A stretch of 64,000 bases of DNA from Cercozoa sp. M6MM (lineage: Eukaryota; Endomyxa: Ascetosporea), in NCBI GenBank assembly GCA_040357565.1, contig JBDODJ010000017.1; one strand, written 5' to 3'. Below the pieces are notes generated by a model. It did not search any database. It saw only the letters and a list, made by a program, of their open reading frames with translations, and was not told the origin of the DNA. Below are positions 32,869 to 45,904 of this stretch, in pieces (within the stretch, counting starts at the first letter, position 1; the number at the start of each line of letters is the position of its first letter). A program made the translations under genes and the position numbers.

Positions 32869-35800
32869 ATGTCGTCTGATGAGGAGTACGAAGAGGGCCT
32901 TTTCGGGTCCCTCGAGGAGATGCGCACGGTGTGTAACAACATCGGCACAACAATTCAAAAAAGTACACCTTCTCTCCTTGAACTGACTGGCACATTGGGC
33001 CTGTGTGAAACTGGCGTTTACCCGTGTTGAAACTATCCAAGTGATCGCTCGTTTTTGTACAGCACAAGACAGCGGAGAGTTGTTGACGGCGATCGAGCGA
33101 TTCGGCAGTCTTGTGGAAGCCGCTTGCTCGCAGGAGCTGAGCGAGAGCGAGATGGACTTATTTGTGGATGACTTCCTGCACAAGTTCGTCAAAGCCGTAC
33201 TTCGCCGGCGACTCGATCACGTCGAGGGAAAACACATCGGTGATGTGGTCGAGACGCTCGTGCGCGTGCTCCACTTGCTGGTGGCGCTGCTGCCGACGTC
33301 GAGTCGCGACGGCGTGTGGGACACAATCAGCACATTGTTCAGCAAGAGCAACAACTTTTACCGAGCGCACGTGCAGGTACCTAGTCTTTTGCTGCTTGAG
33401 TGTCACTGTCGGTTGAGTGGCGTTTTGGTTCGGTAGGACGCCGCTGCCGAGGCGACGCGCCCGCCGGTGTGGGACCTGCGGCCGCACGAGGAGCAGCAGC
33501 GGCTGCGCGACTGGCGTTCGCAACTCCAGGTCGGCGATGCCGTGGACCTGTGGATGCGAGGCACCTGGGTGGTGGCCAAGGTGCTCGAGAAGCAGCAGAT
33601 TGACATGGGCACGGACGTGCCGGACAACATGGTGCAGCTGCTGATCCCAGTGCTCGAGAAGAAGGTCTGGCTTTCGCTCGACAACGAGCACGACGATCAG
33701 GTGTCACTCGCGCTGCGTGCTGTGCCGGCCGGCGAGTTCACCAGCAAGGACCCCTTCAAGAAGCGTCTCGAAGCTTACAACACCTGGCGATTGCGCCTGA
33801 AACCGCGCTCACGTATCGATGCGCTCGACGACGTGTCCAAGTGGTTCACTGCTGAGGTAGCGAGTTTTCCTTTTGCTACTGTTCTGTATCTGTATGGTGT
33901 ATGCTCTTCGTGTCTGGCAGGTCATTGATGTGGACTTCTCGGACGACATGCAGCCCGGCCGAGTACTCGTCGCGTACGACGGCTGGCCCGACTCTTACAA
34001 TGGTACACACTCTCTCCCAAGCCCGTCTGTCTGAGTGAACTGAGAGACATGCCTTCCGACAGAGTGGCTCGATATTTTCTCGACACGATTGGCGCCGTTC
34101 AAGTCGCGAGCGCGAGGCGGCCGCTCCACGTTGGGCGTGTCTGATCAGGTAGCTTGCATTCATACGCCAATTTGTTATCGTGAAAGGTATCGTTGACTGG
34201 TGTGTGCAGAGCGAGTGGGTGGCCTCGCGAATCGAGGACTCGGACGACCCTGAAGGCGTGTTCGCCGTGTTCCGCGGACCGCGCTGGGGCAGCATGCACC
34301 TCGTGCGACTGCTGCAAGAGTTTGGACAGCTCGGTGGCTTTGATACTCTGCTCAAGCGCATCTGCGTGTCGGTTCCTCCTGGGTACCTCACCCGCATCTC
34401 TGTTTTGGTAGTAGTTTCATGTATATGTTTTGTGTGTGCAGTGATGTACCCTCGCTCGAAGAAGCGCTGCCGGGCTGGAACTCGAAGGACGAAGAAACCT
34501 CCAGCGAGACCGCGGCACTCGTGTTCGATCTGGCGCGTCTGGCCGATGCGCAGGAGGAACTTGACACGTACTGCGAGGCGTCGATTGATGTATACGCACG
34601 CACCTCTCATCTAGTAGTTTCCTGTGCAGCGGATGTGTGTGTGTGTGTGTGTGCAGTTGATTGTGCGCGAGCTGAAGCTGCTGGCAGCGGTGTCGTCGCT
34701 GCTGGCGCGACCGCTGCTGCTGCACTTCGTACCGGCCGTGTTCCGTGCCACGCGGTCGCGCCTCATGACGCTGTCGGACGCTGACGTACGCGAGCTGTCG
34801 ACCGACGCGATCGATTCTATTGTGCGATCCTTCATGGACCTCATCGAGCGCGTGCGCTCTGTCAACGAGTGCGAGGTGCCCTTGCTTTCTCGCTCTCTTT
34901 GTTGTGTGTGTGTCTGTGTGTCTGTGTGTCTGTGTGTCTGTGTGTGTGATGCCCTATCTGTGCGTAGGAGTGGCTGGAGCAGTTCCTGCTGGACCTGAGT
35001 CTAATGCGACTGCGCTGTCCCAACGTGCAACGCAAGATCAACGGACTCAAGCACATCACTGAGCACATCAAGGCGCTCGAGCCGACGTACTCGAGCGGCT
35101 ACTACGGCAGCAACAGCTACTACGGCTACGGCACGGGGGCCTCGTCCTCCTACTACGGCTCGTCGTACACGTACGGTGGTCACCGTGCGTCGACGTCGGC
35201 GGTGCAGGAGCAGAACCGCGCCAAGGCGCTGCGCACCATCGCGCATCTCGACGAACAGGGCGTGTTTGCGGCTGTGTTCGACACGCACGACTCGCACACC
35301 GAGGTAGCCTCTGCATTCGGACATGCTCGTGTGAGTGTGTAAATGTGTGCGTGTGCATTATACAGGTGATGCGACGCTTCAGCGATGTGTTGCGCTTCTT
35401 TGCCAAGTACGACAAGCTGCGCAGCGAGCACATTGACGCCGTATGGACCGTGGTGGCGCGTGCCATGCGCATGCGCGACAAGGACACGCTGTCGGCGCTC
35501 ATCGAGATGATCAAGGACAGCGCCAGTGCGCTGTCGTTCGCGCACCTGCATCATATCTTCAGCAAGATCCGGTATCCCCTTGTTAAATCACGGGGAGGGT
35601 GAGAGGTAGACATCAACGCGACTTGTGCAGCGACTTGCCCTACGCGGACCTTACGGAGAATACGCTCGAACTGGTTGTGTCGCTGTGCAAGACCTTCTTC
35701 ACGGCGCAGCAGAAGAAGCCGCCCCCACCCAAAACTGGTGTGTTCGCTTGCTCCTCCTGTGCTTCCTCTGGATTGAGTGTTCGGACATAGGCGGTCTCGA

Positions 35801-37921
35801 TGACGTCGCTGAGAAGAGCGACGACGAGTTTGAGGACGAAGAAGAGGGCTATGGCGAAGACGCATTTGAAAGCATGTCGCAGACTTCGTCCAACGATAAT
35901 GTACTGCCTTGTGTGCATGCTTGTGACGGTGCATGTGTTGATGTATACGTTGCACATGCAGGTGTCGGAGGATACGGCGATGGAACTGGCACTCGAGGCG
36001 GTGGATTTGCTGTGGAGCATCCTGAGTGCCGACCCTTGCCAACACGCCTTCAAGGCCACCTTTGTCGACAAGGCGCGCACCGAGCTGGCGACACTCATGA
36101 AGCTCGCGCGACTCATGCGCCAGCGTTACACGTTCGCGCGTCGCTGCCTGGTGCATTAGTCTTTACCTCATACCAGCACCCCCCCCCCCGTATCCCCTAT
36201 CCACTGCAGGACAACATTCGCGCTTGGGTCGACAGCGAGGAGCGTGATGCGCGTCAGTGGATCGATATGTCGCACAATGCGGCCTTGCTGAAGGACGTAG
36301 TTAGCGCCTGGCTGCGCGCCGATCGTCCGCGCGTGCTGAAGCAATTCGACAAGGAGACGGGAGTCTATGCTGTGCTGGTGAACGCGCTGTGTGTGCCGGT
36401 TCCTGCCATCCCTGCCGACAGGTACCTTGACTGCGATTTGCAGACCATGCCTTTAAATGTCTGTATGTGTGTGTAAACAGGGAGGCTCGCATGCCGCAGA
36501 CGCCGGCCGAGATGGACCGAGCCAATATGGACTGTCTGAGCTACCTGCTGAAGGAGTCGACGTTTGTACTTAACGAGATGCACATCAAGCAGCTCTGGCA
36601 CGCTATGTCGAAGGACAACCGTCGTCGTGACATGGTACACTTGAGCGTCTGTATGTGTATGGGTGGAGAAGGTGCCTGTGAGATGACATACTCGAGTGTA
36701 GCTGCTGCTGTGGGCGCGCGACGCCATCAAGAAGCGCGAGCATGAGGAAATGATGGACGCGGAGGCGTTCGAGGTGCTGCTGAGCGAGCTCACGTCGGCC
36801 GTGCAGGGCCAAGAGTCGGTGTCGATGTCGACGGCGGCGTGTGAGCTGCTGGAGCGTTACTTTGTGCTGCGCAACGAGGACCTCGGCGCCATCACTGTCG
36901 AGAAACCGGCCGAGAAGAAGTCGACGACGACGACGTACAGCAGCTACTACTACTCTACGACGCCGACCTCGTCGACGCGCAAGGACAAGGACAGCGCCTT
37001 TGTGGTTCGCAACTTTGACGCGCTCGAGCCGTCCACTGTTGAAGCCTTCTGGGCCATGGCCATCAACGCCAAGAATAACAACGTCGCGCGACGTGCCACT
37101 CGCTTCCTCATCCGCATGTACAACTCACTGCGCACCGCCGACGATGACACGTAGGGCCATATACACACATGCACATGTTTCTCGAGAAGAGTTATCACGG
37201 GTGTTATGAGTGTGTGTGCACAGTGTGCCCATCACGGAGATGACGCGCGTGCGCGAGGCCTTCTTGCAGCGTGCCTTTGAGCTGGCCGAACAGGCTGACG
37301 ACAAGCTGAGCGCTCGCAAGAAGTGCCTCGATCTCGTCGAGGAACTCATGGATCACTCGTACTGCTTGCTTTGTGCGTGCGATATATATATATATATATG
37401 TAGATATATTTATTTGTTTATTTATTTAATTTTTTATTTATACATATATGTATGTATGTGCCACAGCGAGCGTCGTCGCGGTGTGTCTGGTCCGCGTGCG
37501 CACGGCGCGCTGGTGCGCGGTCGGCAGGTGCACATCAAGGTGCGCATTCGGCAGAAGGATCACGTCATTGAGGACGTGTGCGAGAACGACACCTTCTGGC
37601 ACCTGAAGCGGTACAATCCTCGTGTTACCCCGACCGTATTGTAGTATTTTAACCCTTACCCTGGTGTGCAGACAAATCAGTCGCGTGTTGGAGATGCATC
37701 CGGACACGATGCGTCTCGTGGTGGACGGACGCGACGTGAACCTGCTGATCGCCAACGGCACGCTGCTGTCGTCGGTGACGAACCCGATTATCAAGAAGAA
37801 GATCGCTGCTGCCGTGCGCAACACGAGCGACAAGGACTTCCGCGAGATCCTCATCTACGCCAGTCGACGCAACGACTACGACAAGCGACAGCCTGTCGTC
37901 GACAATGTCACGCAGAATCTG

Positions 37922-37998
<77 letters not shown>

Positions 37999-40694
37999 NN
38001 NNNNNNNNNNNNNNNNNNNNNNNNNNNNNNNNNNNNNNNNNNNNNNNNNNNNNNNNNNNNNNNNNNNNNNNNNNNNNNNNNNNNNNNNNNNNNNNNNNCC
38101 CCCCCCCTCCCGTAGACACCCAAGGCCGAAGCAGCGCTGACGTGGATCTTTGCCAAGTTCGCCAAGCGCACATGGGAGAGTCAGCTGCAGCTCGACGAGT
38201 ACGTGCAGTGGGAGAAGACGAGTCTGCGCGGACACCGCTACTCGGACGAGGCCATGCGCTTCCCGCAGTACATGTCGCGACGCGACTTTGGCGACTTTGT
38301 CATCGCCTGCGGTGCTGGCGAGCAGGCTGGTACCTGTCTCCCACTTCCACTTTGTTGACCATTCCCTACCTAATTACACGAGTCACTGCAGCCAACGAGA
38401 AACGTCTCCGCGACGTTGCGCGCAACTACGGCTCCGGTGCCGACCCCGAGCGGTATCATGTGTCTCTTCTGTGTCCCCCCCCCCCCGCACTACCTCGCAT
38501 GTGTGTGTAGTGACACAATTCCGCTGTGCGGTTTCCTGGAGTTCTACCGTCGCGCCTCGTTGGATCGACTGGGCTGCGTGTGGAACGATTTGCACGTGTA
38601 CGGCTTCCGCTGGGACTTCCGGCGGTACACTGAGCTTTCTGAGTGACCAGTGTGGCTCGGGTGTGATTTGGGAGGCATGTGTGCTTGTTGCAGTGATCTC
38701 GAGGTGCTGGCCGAGGAAGAAGCACTCGAGCAGGACTGGTCGCATGCGCCGCGCGCCATCCTCGTGTTCAGTGAGAAGCGCTACGTCGACAAGCTGTTCG
38801 AGTGGATGCGCTGCGCCGACACCAACGACAGCGCGCAGCGGTACCATACTATCCGTCCCCCCGTTTCCCATACGCCCGGCAGACCCCCCCCCCCCGTATA
38901 GGTCACTGCGTGAGCGCGTGTGGAAGCTGCTGTTGCGTCTGCCGACGGACCCGAAGCACACAGAGATGCTGCGCAAGGAGCCGGTCAAATACCTACCGGA
39001 GACGGCGCAGGACGCTCATGTGTTCGAGTACGCGCTGATCGCGGTGGAGGCGTGGCTCGATACGGACCCCGAGTTCGTGGAGCTTTTCTTTGCCAACGAC
39101 GCGCAGTGCTTCCGGCAGCTGTACGAGCTCTGGCTCGACGAGGGCACGCGCGACTGCGATGTGCATGCGCTGCGACTCATCTCGCGCGTGCTCATGCAGG
39201 CCATTCGCACGGTAGACCCCTCCCTTACCCTGTCTGTATTCCATCCTCTTGTCCCGCAGGTGCAACCGACGGCACTGCTGGCCACCAAGACAGGCACGGT
39301 GCGCGCGGCGGCCCAGCAGGCCGAGGAGGCGAGTACCAAGGCTGCCTCGAAGAACACGGGCAGCACGTCGGACACGGAGGACGAGGGCGACGTCGACTAT
39401 GACCATGCTGCTGACGACGAGAAGCAGGAGCCCGAGCAGGCGCCGGAAGAAGGCAAGCCCGAGGTGCAGCAGCAGGTGACCGAACCGCCGAAGGACGATA
39501 ATGCCATGTCACCCGAGCTGGCGCACAGCATCCTGCGCAACATTGCGCTCGAGCACGTCGTCATCTCGCTGCTGCGCACTCTGTATGTTGCCAATTTGCA
39601 ACTTGTTCTCTCATGCTCTTGCTTGGTTACATTCCCACCCACAGGTCGCAGGTGTCGGTTGAGACAGACGAAGAGGACCCGACCGTCGAACTGGCGGCTT
39701 CGCTGGCGCAGGCCTGCGTGTCCTTCGATATCAAGGTGCATCTTGTCTTCTGAACAGAAGGACAGGTAGATAAGCTATGTACAGGTGCTGCACGCGGTGC
39801 GCCGTCTGTTCAACGAGGAGCCCGAGGTGCTGTTCCGCTCGCTGCACTCATCGGTGGACACGGTGCGCGACCGCATGGGCAGCCTGATGACGCTCATTGT
39901 GACGATGCCGGCCGCGTCGATCGAAGACCGCCGCTGGGCCATCCAGAGTACGTCCCGACCACTGTGAGGTCTGTCTGTGTGCATGTGCATACTGTTGTGC
40001 AGTCCTGGTGGACTACGTTATCGAGCACGGAGCCGACAACGGCGATGGTCCCAACCAGAGTCGCATGACCGAGCACCTGTACACGCTGGGCGGCATGCTG
40101 CAGTCGGTACGCTGATTTTGTCCCCTGGGCGTATACGGACGTAGGTAGGACTGTTGTGTGGTGTCGCAGGTGGGCAGCGAGGTCTGCCAGAGCGACGACA
40201 CGTCGTGCAAGCTGCGGCAGAAGCTGCAGGCACTGACGGTGTTGCTGCTGCAGCACGTGGTCGATGTCGTTGACACTGTGCGCAAGGAACACACCTTCCT
40301 CACCTTTGCCGTGGGCGAGATGCACATGGTACAAGTCGGTGTACTCTATGTGGACACCTCTGTCTCATGACTCGTTGTAATACAGGTCGGTGCCATCCGT
40401 GCCCTGCGTGAGCTGGTGGAACAAGGCTACTGGGACTGGCAGCACTCGACGCTCAAGGTGAGCACCGTCATGGACGCACTCTTCCTCGAGTGTCTCTTCC
40501 CGAGCGAGCACGAGCCTGTGTGCCGGTAGCTTGACCCCCTCCCCATCCCTTACACTGTACACATGCATACACCTGCAGCAATGCGATGCTGCGCGAGGAG
40601 GCCTTTTTGCTGCTGGTGGCGGTGTCGTTCGTGACGCCGCGTACGCTGCTGCGTCTCGTGCGCATGCTGCGTGACCTGACGCAGGTAGGCTCTG

Positions 40695-40784
<90 letters not shown>

Positions 40785-43700
40785 GAATGTAGAGGTGTGT
40801 GGATGTGTGGCATGGTAACTGGACAGAACTTTGTGGACGCCGGTGGACTGGAGGCCATCAAGCGCAGTCGCAGCAGCTTCGCGGCGCAGCCGACGCGCAG
40901 CAGCACGAACTTTGTCGGTCTGCGCAACATGGCGACGACGTGCTACATGAACTCGCTGCTGCAGCAGTTCTACATGATGCCCGAGCTGCGTCGCCGCGTG
41001 TTCGACACGCCCGACCCGGACAAGGTTGCACTGGCGCGCCGGCAGGCCATCGAGAAGGCCGAGGATGGCGGCGATTCCGACTCAGATGTACCATACTTTC
41101 TTGTTGACATTAGTGACAGCTATTCCCCCTTCGTATGTACAACAGTTGGAGACGCCGGCCGGAGAGCTGGACTTGTCGGACGAGGCGATGCAGGCCGTGC
41201 CGAACGAGAGCATCGACTCGCTGCTGTTCCAGTTCAAGCGACTGGTGGCGCACCTCATCAGCAGCAAGCGGCAGTACTTTGACACGCAGCCCTTCTGCCA
41301 CGCCTACAAGGACGAGACCGGTCGCAAGCCTGTCGACGTGCGCGTGCAGCAGGACGCCAACGAGTTCTTCAACGTCTTCATCGACCGCATCGAGCGTAGC
41401 TCTCTTGCTGCTGCAGTGCCTTGCTTCGTGTACCCTCTTTGTGCACACAGGCGAGTTGAAGGAGCTGCGCGAGGCCGAGTTGGAAGCGGCCGGCGGTGAT
41501 GAAGAGAGCGTGCCACACCACGAGAACCTGCTGAAGGAGGTGATTGGCGGCACTGTCGTCAACCAGATGATTTGCACCAACTGCGGCGCTGTGCGCGAGC
41601 GGTACCTTGTGCCCAGTCTGAGAGGGAGGGATCCCCTTATCTATGTCTTGGTGTTGCAGAGAGGAGGACTTCTACTCGCTGTCAGTGGACGTCAAGAACA
41701 ATGCCAAGCTGTCGGAGGCGTGCGATGCCTTCGTGTCGAGCGAGCTGCTGTCGGGCGTGAACTGCGAGTCGTGCGGCCAGAAGACGGACACGAAGAAGCG
41801 CGCCGTGGTGGGACGCACGAGCGACACGGTGATCTTCCACCTGAAGCGCTTCGAGCTCAACTTCAACACTTTCCAGCACGAGAAGCTCAACAAGCGCTTC
41901 GAGTTCCCGATGGAGATCGACATCTTCCCGATGACGCGCGACGGTGCCGACGTCGAGAACGCGCCGGAACAAGAACAGGAGCAGGAGCAGGAGCAGGAGC
42001 AGGCTGAGCCGAAGCAGGAGGAGTCGGAGGAGTCGGACAAGTCGGAGGAGCCGGCCGAGCCGGAGCCGCAGGAGACAGCGGAGGAGCGCGAGAAGTACCA
42101 GTACGAACTGGTCGGCGTGTTGGTGCACTCGGGCACGGCCGAGGCGGGCCATTACTACTCGTTCATCGCCGACCGTCGCACCGGTCAGTGGTGCCGCTTC
42201 GACGACACGAGCGTGTCGCCTTTCTCGCCCAAGGACGAGCTCGAGCACGAGTGCTTCGGCGGAGGCACCTCGTCCTCCGGCTCTAAGAAGGACACTGGCA
42301 CCGGCACTGGTACCGACCCTCTTTTGTTTCTTAACGGAGAGGACGTTGTGTGTGTGTGTTTGGGACAGGTGGCTACACCGGCTACGGCAGCTACGGCTAC
42401 GGCACGGGCGGTGGCTACGGCAACAGCGACTGGGACCGCATGTACAATGCCTACATGCTCGTGTACGAGCGCAAGAGCTCGCTGCGTCGCCAGCGTGTGG
42501 TACCTCCCCTGCCCCGTGCATGTGTACGTATATGTGTATGTGTGACCTTGTGACCTTGTAACCTTGTGACCTTGTGCACCTGTGTAGCAGCAAGCGGCCG
42601 AGGAGGAGGCATCGGTGTCGGCGTCGCCGCAGCCGTCGGCGCAGAACAATGACAATAGCGAGTTCGAGTCGCGCATTCCGTCGCTGTGGCAGCACGAGGT
42701 GGAGTGCGACAATCACAAGCTGCGGCGCGAGCAGCAGATCAACTCGCGCGAGTTCTTCAACTTCGAGGCGGCGCTGTGCGAGCGCGCGCTGCGCCTGGCG
42801 GACGGCATGACGCAGGAGCAGCTGCACCACGACCACGAGCCCGAGGCCAGCGGCACGCGCTCGTGGCACAAGGTGATCGGCACCATGCAGACACTCATGT
42901 ACACGCACGTGCCGCAGCTGGCCGTGCGCGTGAGTGCCGAGCGACGGCCCTTCGTGGCGCGCGTGCTGGACCGCATGTGCGCACTCATGGAGCGACCGGT
43001 GTTCAACTCGCAGCTCATGCACATGCAGATGCTGCTGTCGCGCGTGTGGCCGCAAGCGAAGGTAGTCATTGCTGTGCTGTGTGCGTGGGTGTGGGGGTGT
43101 GCCCTGTATGTTGATGGGTGTGTACAGGTGGGCGACGGCAAGGACACGGTGGACGCCAAGCAGCTGCTGCTGGATCTGGTGATCTCGCGCGACGCCGAGC
43201 AGCGCGCCGTGTGCTGCAAGTTCCTGTCGCGCGTCGTGGCCGCGTGTGCCAACTCGATCGCCAACGCCGCTGCTGTGCTGCCTAAGCTGGGCGGTACACC
43301 CAATACTACAGATATATGTTTATATATATATATATGTTTATAGATATAACGTATATATCTGTGTAACAGACAAGGATCAGGAGAAGCTAAAGCAGCTGAT
43401 TGGCATGCTGCGACAGCGCATTGCATCGCTGTTCGACGCCATGCTGCGCATGCTGACGATTGTGTCTAAACACTGGACGCGCATGGACGACTACTTTGCC
43501 TGGATCGAGCACTCGCTGCGACAGGCGCCGCTGCTGCCTGGTCCTGGCACGGTAACCCCTCCCCTCCCCGTGTTTGTCTTGTATCGAAGTTGTTGACTTG
43601 CGCTGTTACCTTGCATCTGACCCAGGGCGTGGTGGCCACGTGTCTGCACGACGTGGACGCACTGCCGCGACTCGCGGATTTCTACCTGGCCGGCAGCACC

Positions 43701-44021
43701 GACAACGGCGCTGTCGACAGTGCCTCCTTCCAGATGTTCGCCGAGACGCGGTACATAACTGCACTGGCTGTCCTCTACTCTTGTCCTTCTTGTCCTTACC
43801 CCTGCCCTTATCCCCTATGTGCGTGTATGTGTGTCTAGACGAAAGTACGTGCACGGCAGCTACGCGCGCATGGGCAGTCGCTACAAGCGCGTCGACTTGC
43901 GCAGCGTGACGCGACTGATCGCGTCGCTCGTGTGCGTCACGACGGCCAACTCGGAGACGCAGGATAGCGCCGTGCTGTCGCGGTCGACTCGCTCCGTGCT
44001 GGACGACAGCACTGGTACCGT

Positions 44022-44069
<48 letters not shown>

Positions 44070-44079
44070 NNNNNNNNNN

Positions 44080-44128
<49 letters not shown>

Positions 44129-44980
44129 CCATGTGTATGTGTGTACTGGTATATGTATCTTGGCACAGGCGACGCGACGGACGTGCTGCCGGGCGTGTCG
44201 GGCAACACGGGCAGTCCGGCCTGTCTGAGCGACAACACGGCGGCGGCCTGGCTGATCGCCGGCGAGAACGACGTGCGCTTCATCACGTACCTGCTGGAGC
44301 GCGGCAGCGAGGACGGCGGTGGCGAGGCGGCCGGTCGCATGCTGTCGCACTGGAGCTTTGGGTGGCCCAAGTACTCGAACTTTGTGTCGCGCACGCTGAG
44401 CGAGAAGGTCACGGCACCGGCGCGTTCCTACGCCGTCGTCGCCGGCGGCAACGCGCACACGTAGCTGCCCTTCTTGTGACGTTGGGTCTTTGCGCTATCT
44501 GTTGTCACTCCCTTGGGTGTACAGATGTGGCATGGTGGCGGCCAAGTGGTTCCTCAACACGAACGACGAGTACCAGGTCACGCGCAACGACCTCTTCTGG
44601 TTTGGCACGCGCGGCGTCGCACGCACCGCCGTGCACGCAGGCGGTACTTCCCTGTGCTGTCTAACAGTGTGCTTGTTGGGCCTCAATGTTCAATGGTGTG
44701 TGCAGACGGCGAGGACAAGTCGGAGCAGCAGGTGGAGGAGCAGCTGGCGGCGATGGAGGCCGAGCACGGCAGCGTCGAGGGCGTGTTGGACACGCTGGAG
44801 ACACTGCGTGCCAAGTCGTCCTCACAGGTGCCTCCTCTCATTTCCCTTTTGTCTAATGGAGTGCTAACTGTATCTATGTATGTGTGTGGTGTAGCGTGCC
44901 ATCTACGCGGTGCTGGAGACGCTGTGGCTGCCGTTGCTGAGCGGTAACTATGTGTGCCAGTGCACTATCTATTTGGCCCG

Positions 44981-45026
<46 letters not shown>

Positions 45027-45749
45027 GGTGTGGGTGTGTGTGTGTGTGTGTGTGTCTATTATCTTTTCTACATACACGCTGGTGTTCGAGTAGAGAACCC
45101 GGTGATGGCGGCGTTCGCCATGGCGCCGTGGAGGCGAGCACGCTGGCAGTGGGTCGACCAGTTCCTCGTGGACTACGTGCAGGGCGCAGCAGCGTCGTCG
45201 TCGACGTACTACTACTCGTCGTACCCGTCGCGCGACACGCGCAAGAAGCAGAAGCTGCTCGAACAGCTCGTGGAACTCCTCGGACTGTACCAGTTGTCAC
45301 TTGTGGCCACCGAGAGGTACCTTGTCCTCCTCTACCTGTGTATGCCTATACTCACGCTGTGCTCTGTGTGTGTGTGTGCAGTACAAACGCCTCCAACAAC
45401 ACGACGAGCAACACGGGCGGCGGGAGCAGCTACGCCTATGAGGATGACTACGACAACCACCGTACCCTGCTGAGCTGACCCCCCCCCCCCCTCCGTGTCT
45501 GTGATGTGTACACACCGGCAGAGGTCGTGCCCTACACGGGCGAGCGAGCGCCGGCACACATGAACTCGGACACTGACACCGACACCGACACAGAGGACGG
45601 CATGCAGGTGCGTCCTTCCCCTCGTGTCTGACAGTGTGCGGGTACTGTACTGTGCCCCTCTGTAGATTCGGCCGCTTGACGACGAGTACGACGATGTGTA
45701 CTACGCTCCCGGTGGTGGTGGCGATGACTTTGTCGACAAGGGCATCTAA
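32869..45749 (+). CDS. USP9X-like: FAF/USP9X-type ubiquitin-specific protease with N-terminal Tudor/chromo-barrel-like region
   Basis: A cysteine deubiquitinase of very large size, roughly 3,100-3,200 residues over about 45 introns. Start MSSDEEYEEGLFGSLEEM. The N-terminal region holds LQVGDAVDLWMRGTWVVAKV and VLVAYDGWPDSYNEWL, resembling Tudor-knot or chromo-barrel folds. A long ARM-like helical region follows. A ubiquitin-like domain begins VHIKVRIRQKDHVIEDV (37527 on) and continues RISRVLEMHPDTMRLVVDGR. The catalytic domain begins FVGLRNMATTCYMNSLLQQF (catalytic Cys 40941-40943) and has QQDANEFFNVF. Two CxxC pairs (CTNC, CESC) form the zinc finger, followed by VIFHLKRFE, the His box EAGHYYSF (His 42150-42152) and WCRFDDTSVSPFS. 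A Glu/Gln insert interrupts it before the His box. A long helical C-terminus ends DDFVDKGI and TAA. The Cys box reads ATTCYMN where GATCYMN is usual. Confidence 0.9.
37925..37998 (+). repeat. (CA)n microsatellite in a deubiquitinase intron, abutting a gap
   Basis: At least 36 CA units after the donor GGTAACACAC, broken by the 100-N gap. The intron ends with a C-run and CCCGTAG at about 38115. Confidence 0.95.
37999..38098. other. Assembly gap (100 N) inside an intron
   Basis: The gap sits between a CA array and a C homopolymer, both intronic, so the coding sequence of the deubiquitinase is probably unaffected. Confidence 0.98.
40697..40780 (+). repeat. (CA)n microsatellite, about 41 units, in a deubiquitinase intron
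   Basis: A pure CA array between the donor GCAG|GTAGGC (40684 on) and the acceptor before the exon encoding DAGGLEAIKRSRSS, just upstream of the catalytic Cys exon. Confidence 0.95.
44024..44127 (+). repeat. (CA)n microsatellite interrupted by a 10-N gap
   Basis: CA units on both sides of the gap at 44070-44079, within an intron that starts CTG|GTACCGTG and ends GGCACAG. Confidence 0.95.
44070..44079. other. Assembly gap (10 N) in the CA array
   Basis: Ten N bases inside an intronic CA repeat. Confidence 0.95.
44981..45055 (+). repeat. TA then TG microsatellite in a deubiquitinase intron
   Basis: A TA run of about 10 units passes directly into a TG run with two GGTG interruptions. It is one of several compound dinucleotide arrays in this gene's introns (others near 34905-34947, 37380-37445 and 43312-43360). 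Confidence 0.9.
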
Positions 45750-45904
45750 TGAGTAAATTGGTTGCGTTGTTTGCGTTGTTGTTACGGACCTAGCGTAGCC
45801 ATTTGATTCAGTTGCCACTGTAGCAATACAGCCCGCCCTGGCATTAGCTGTGTTCCCGTTTTTCATTGGCAGGTGTAAACGAGAGTAGATCCTAATAACT
45901 GAAG

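Noticed and set aside
41682-43055. 457-codon open frame on the minus strand, antisense to the deubiquitinase catalytic exons
   Set aside because: It mirrors GC-rich codon bias of the sense gene (Arg/Leu/His-rich translation) and runs across clear sense introns. No independent coding signal.
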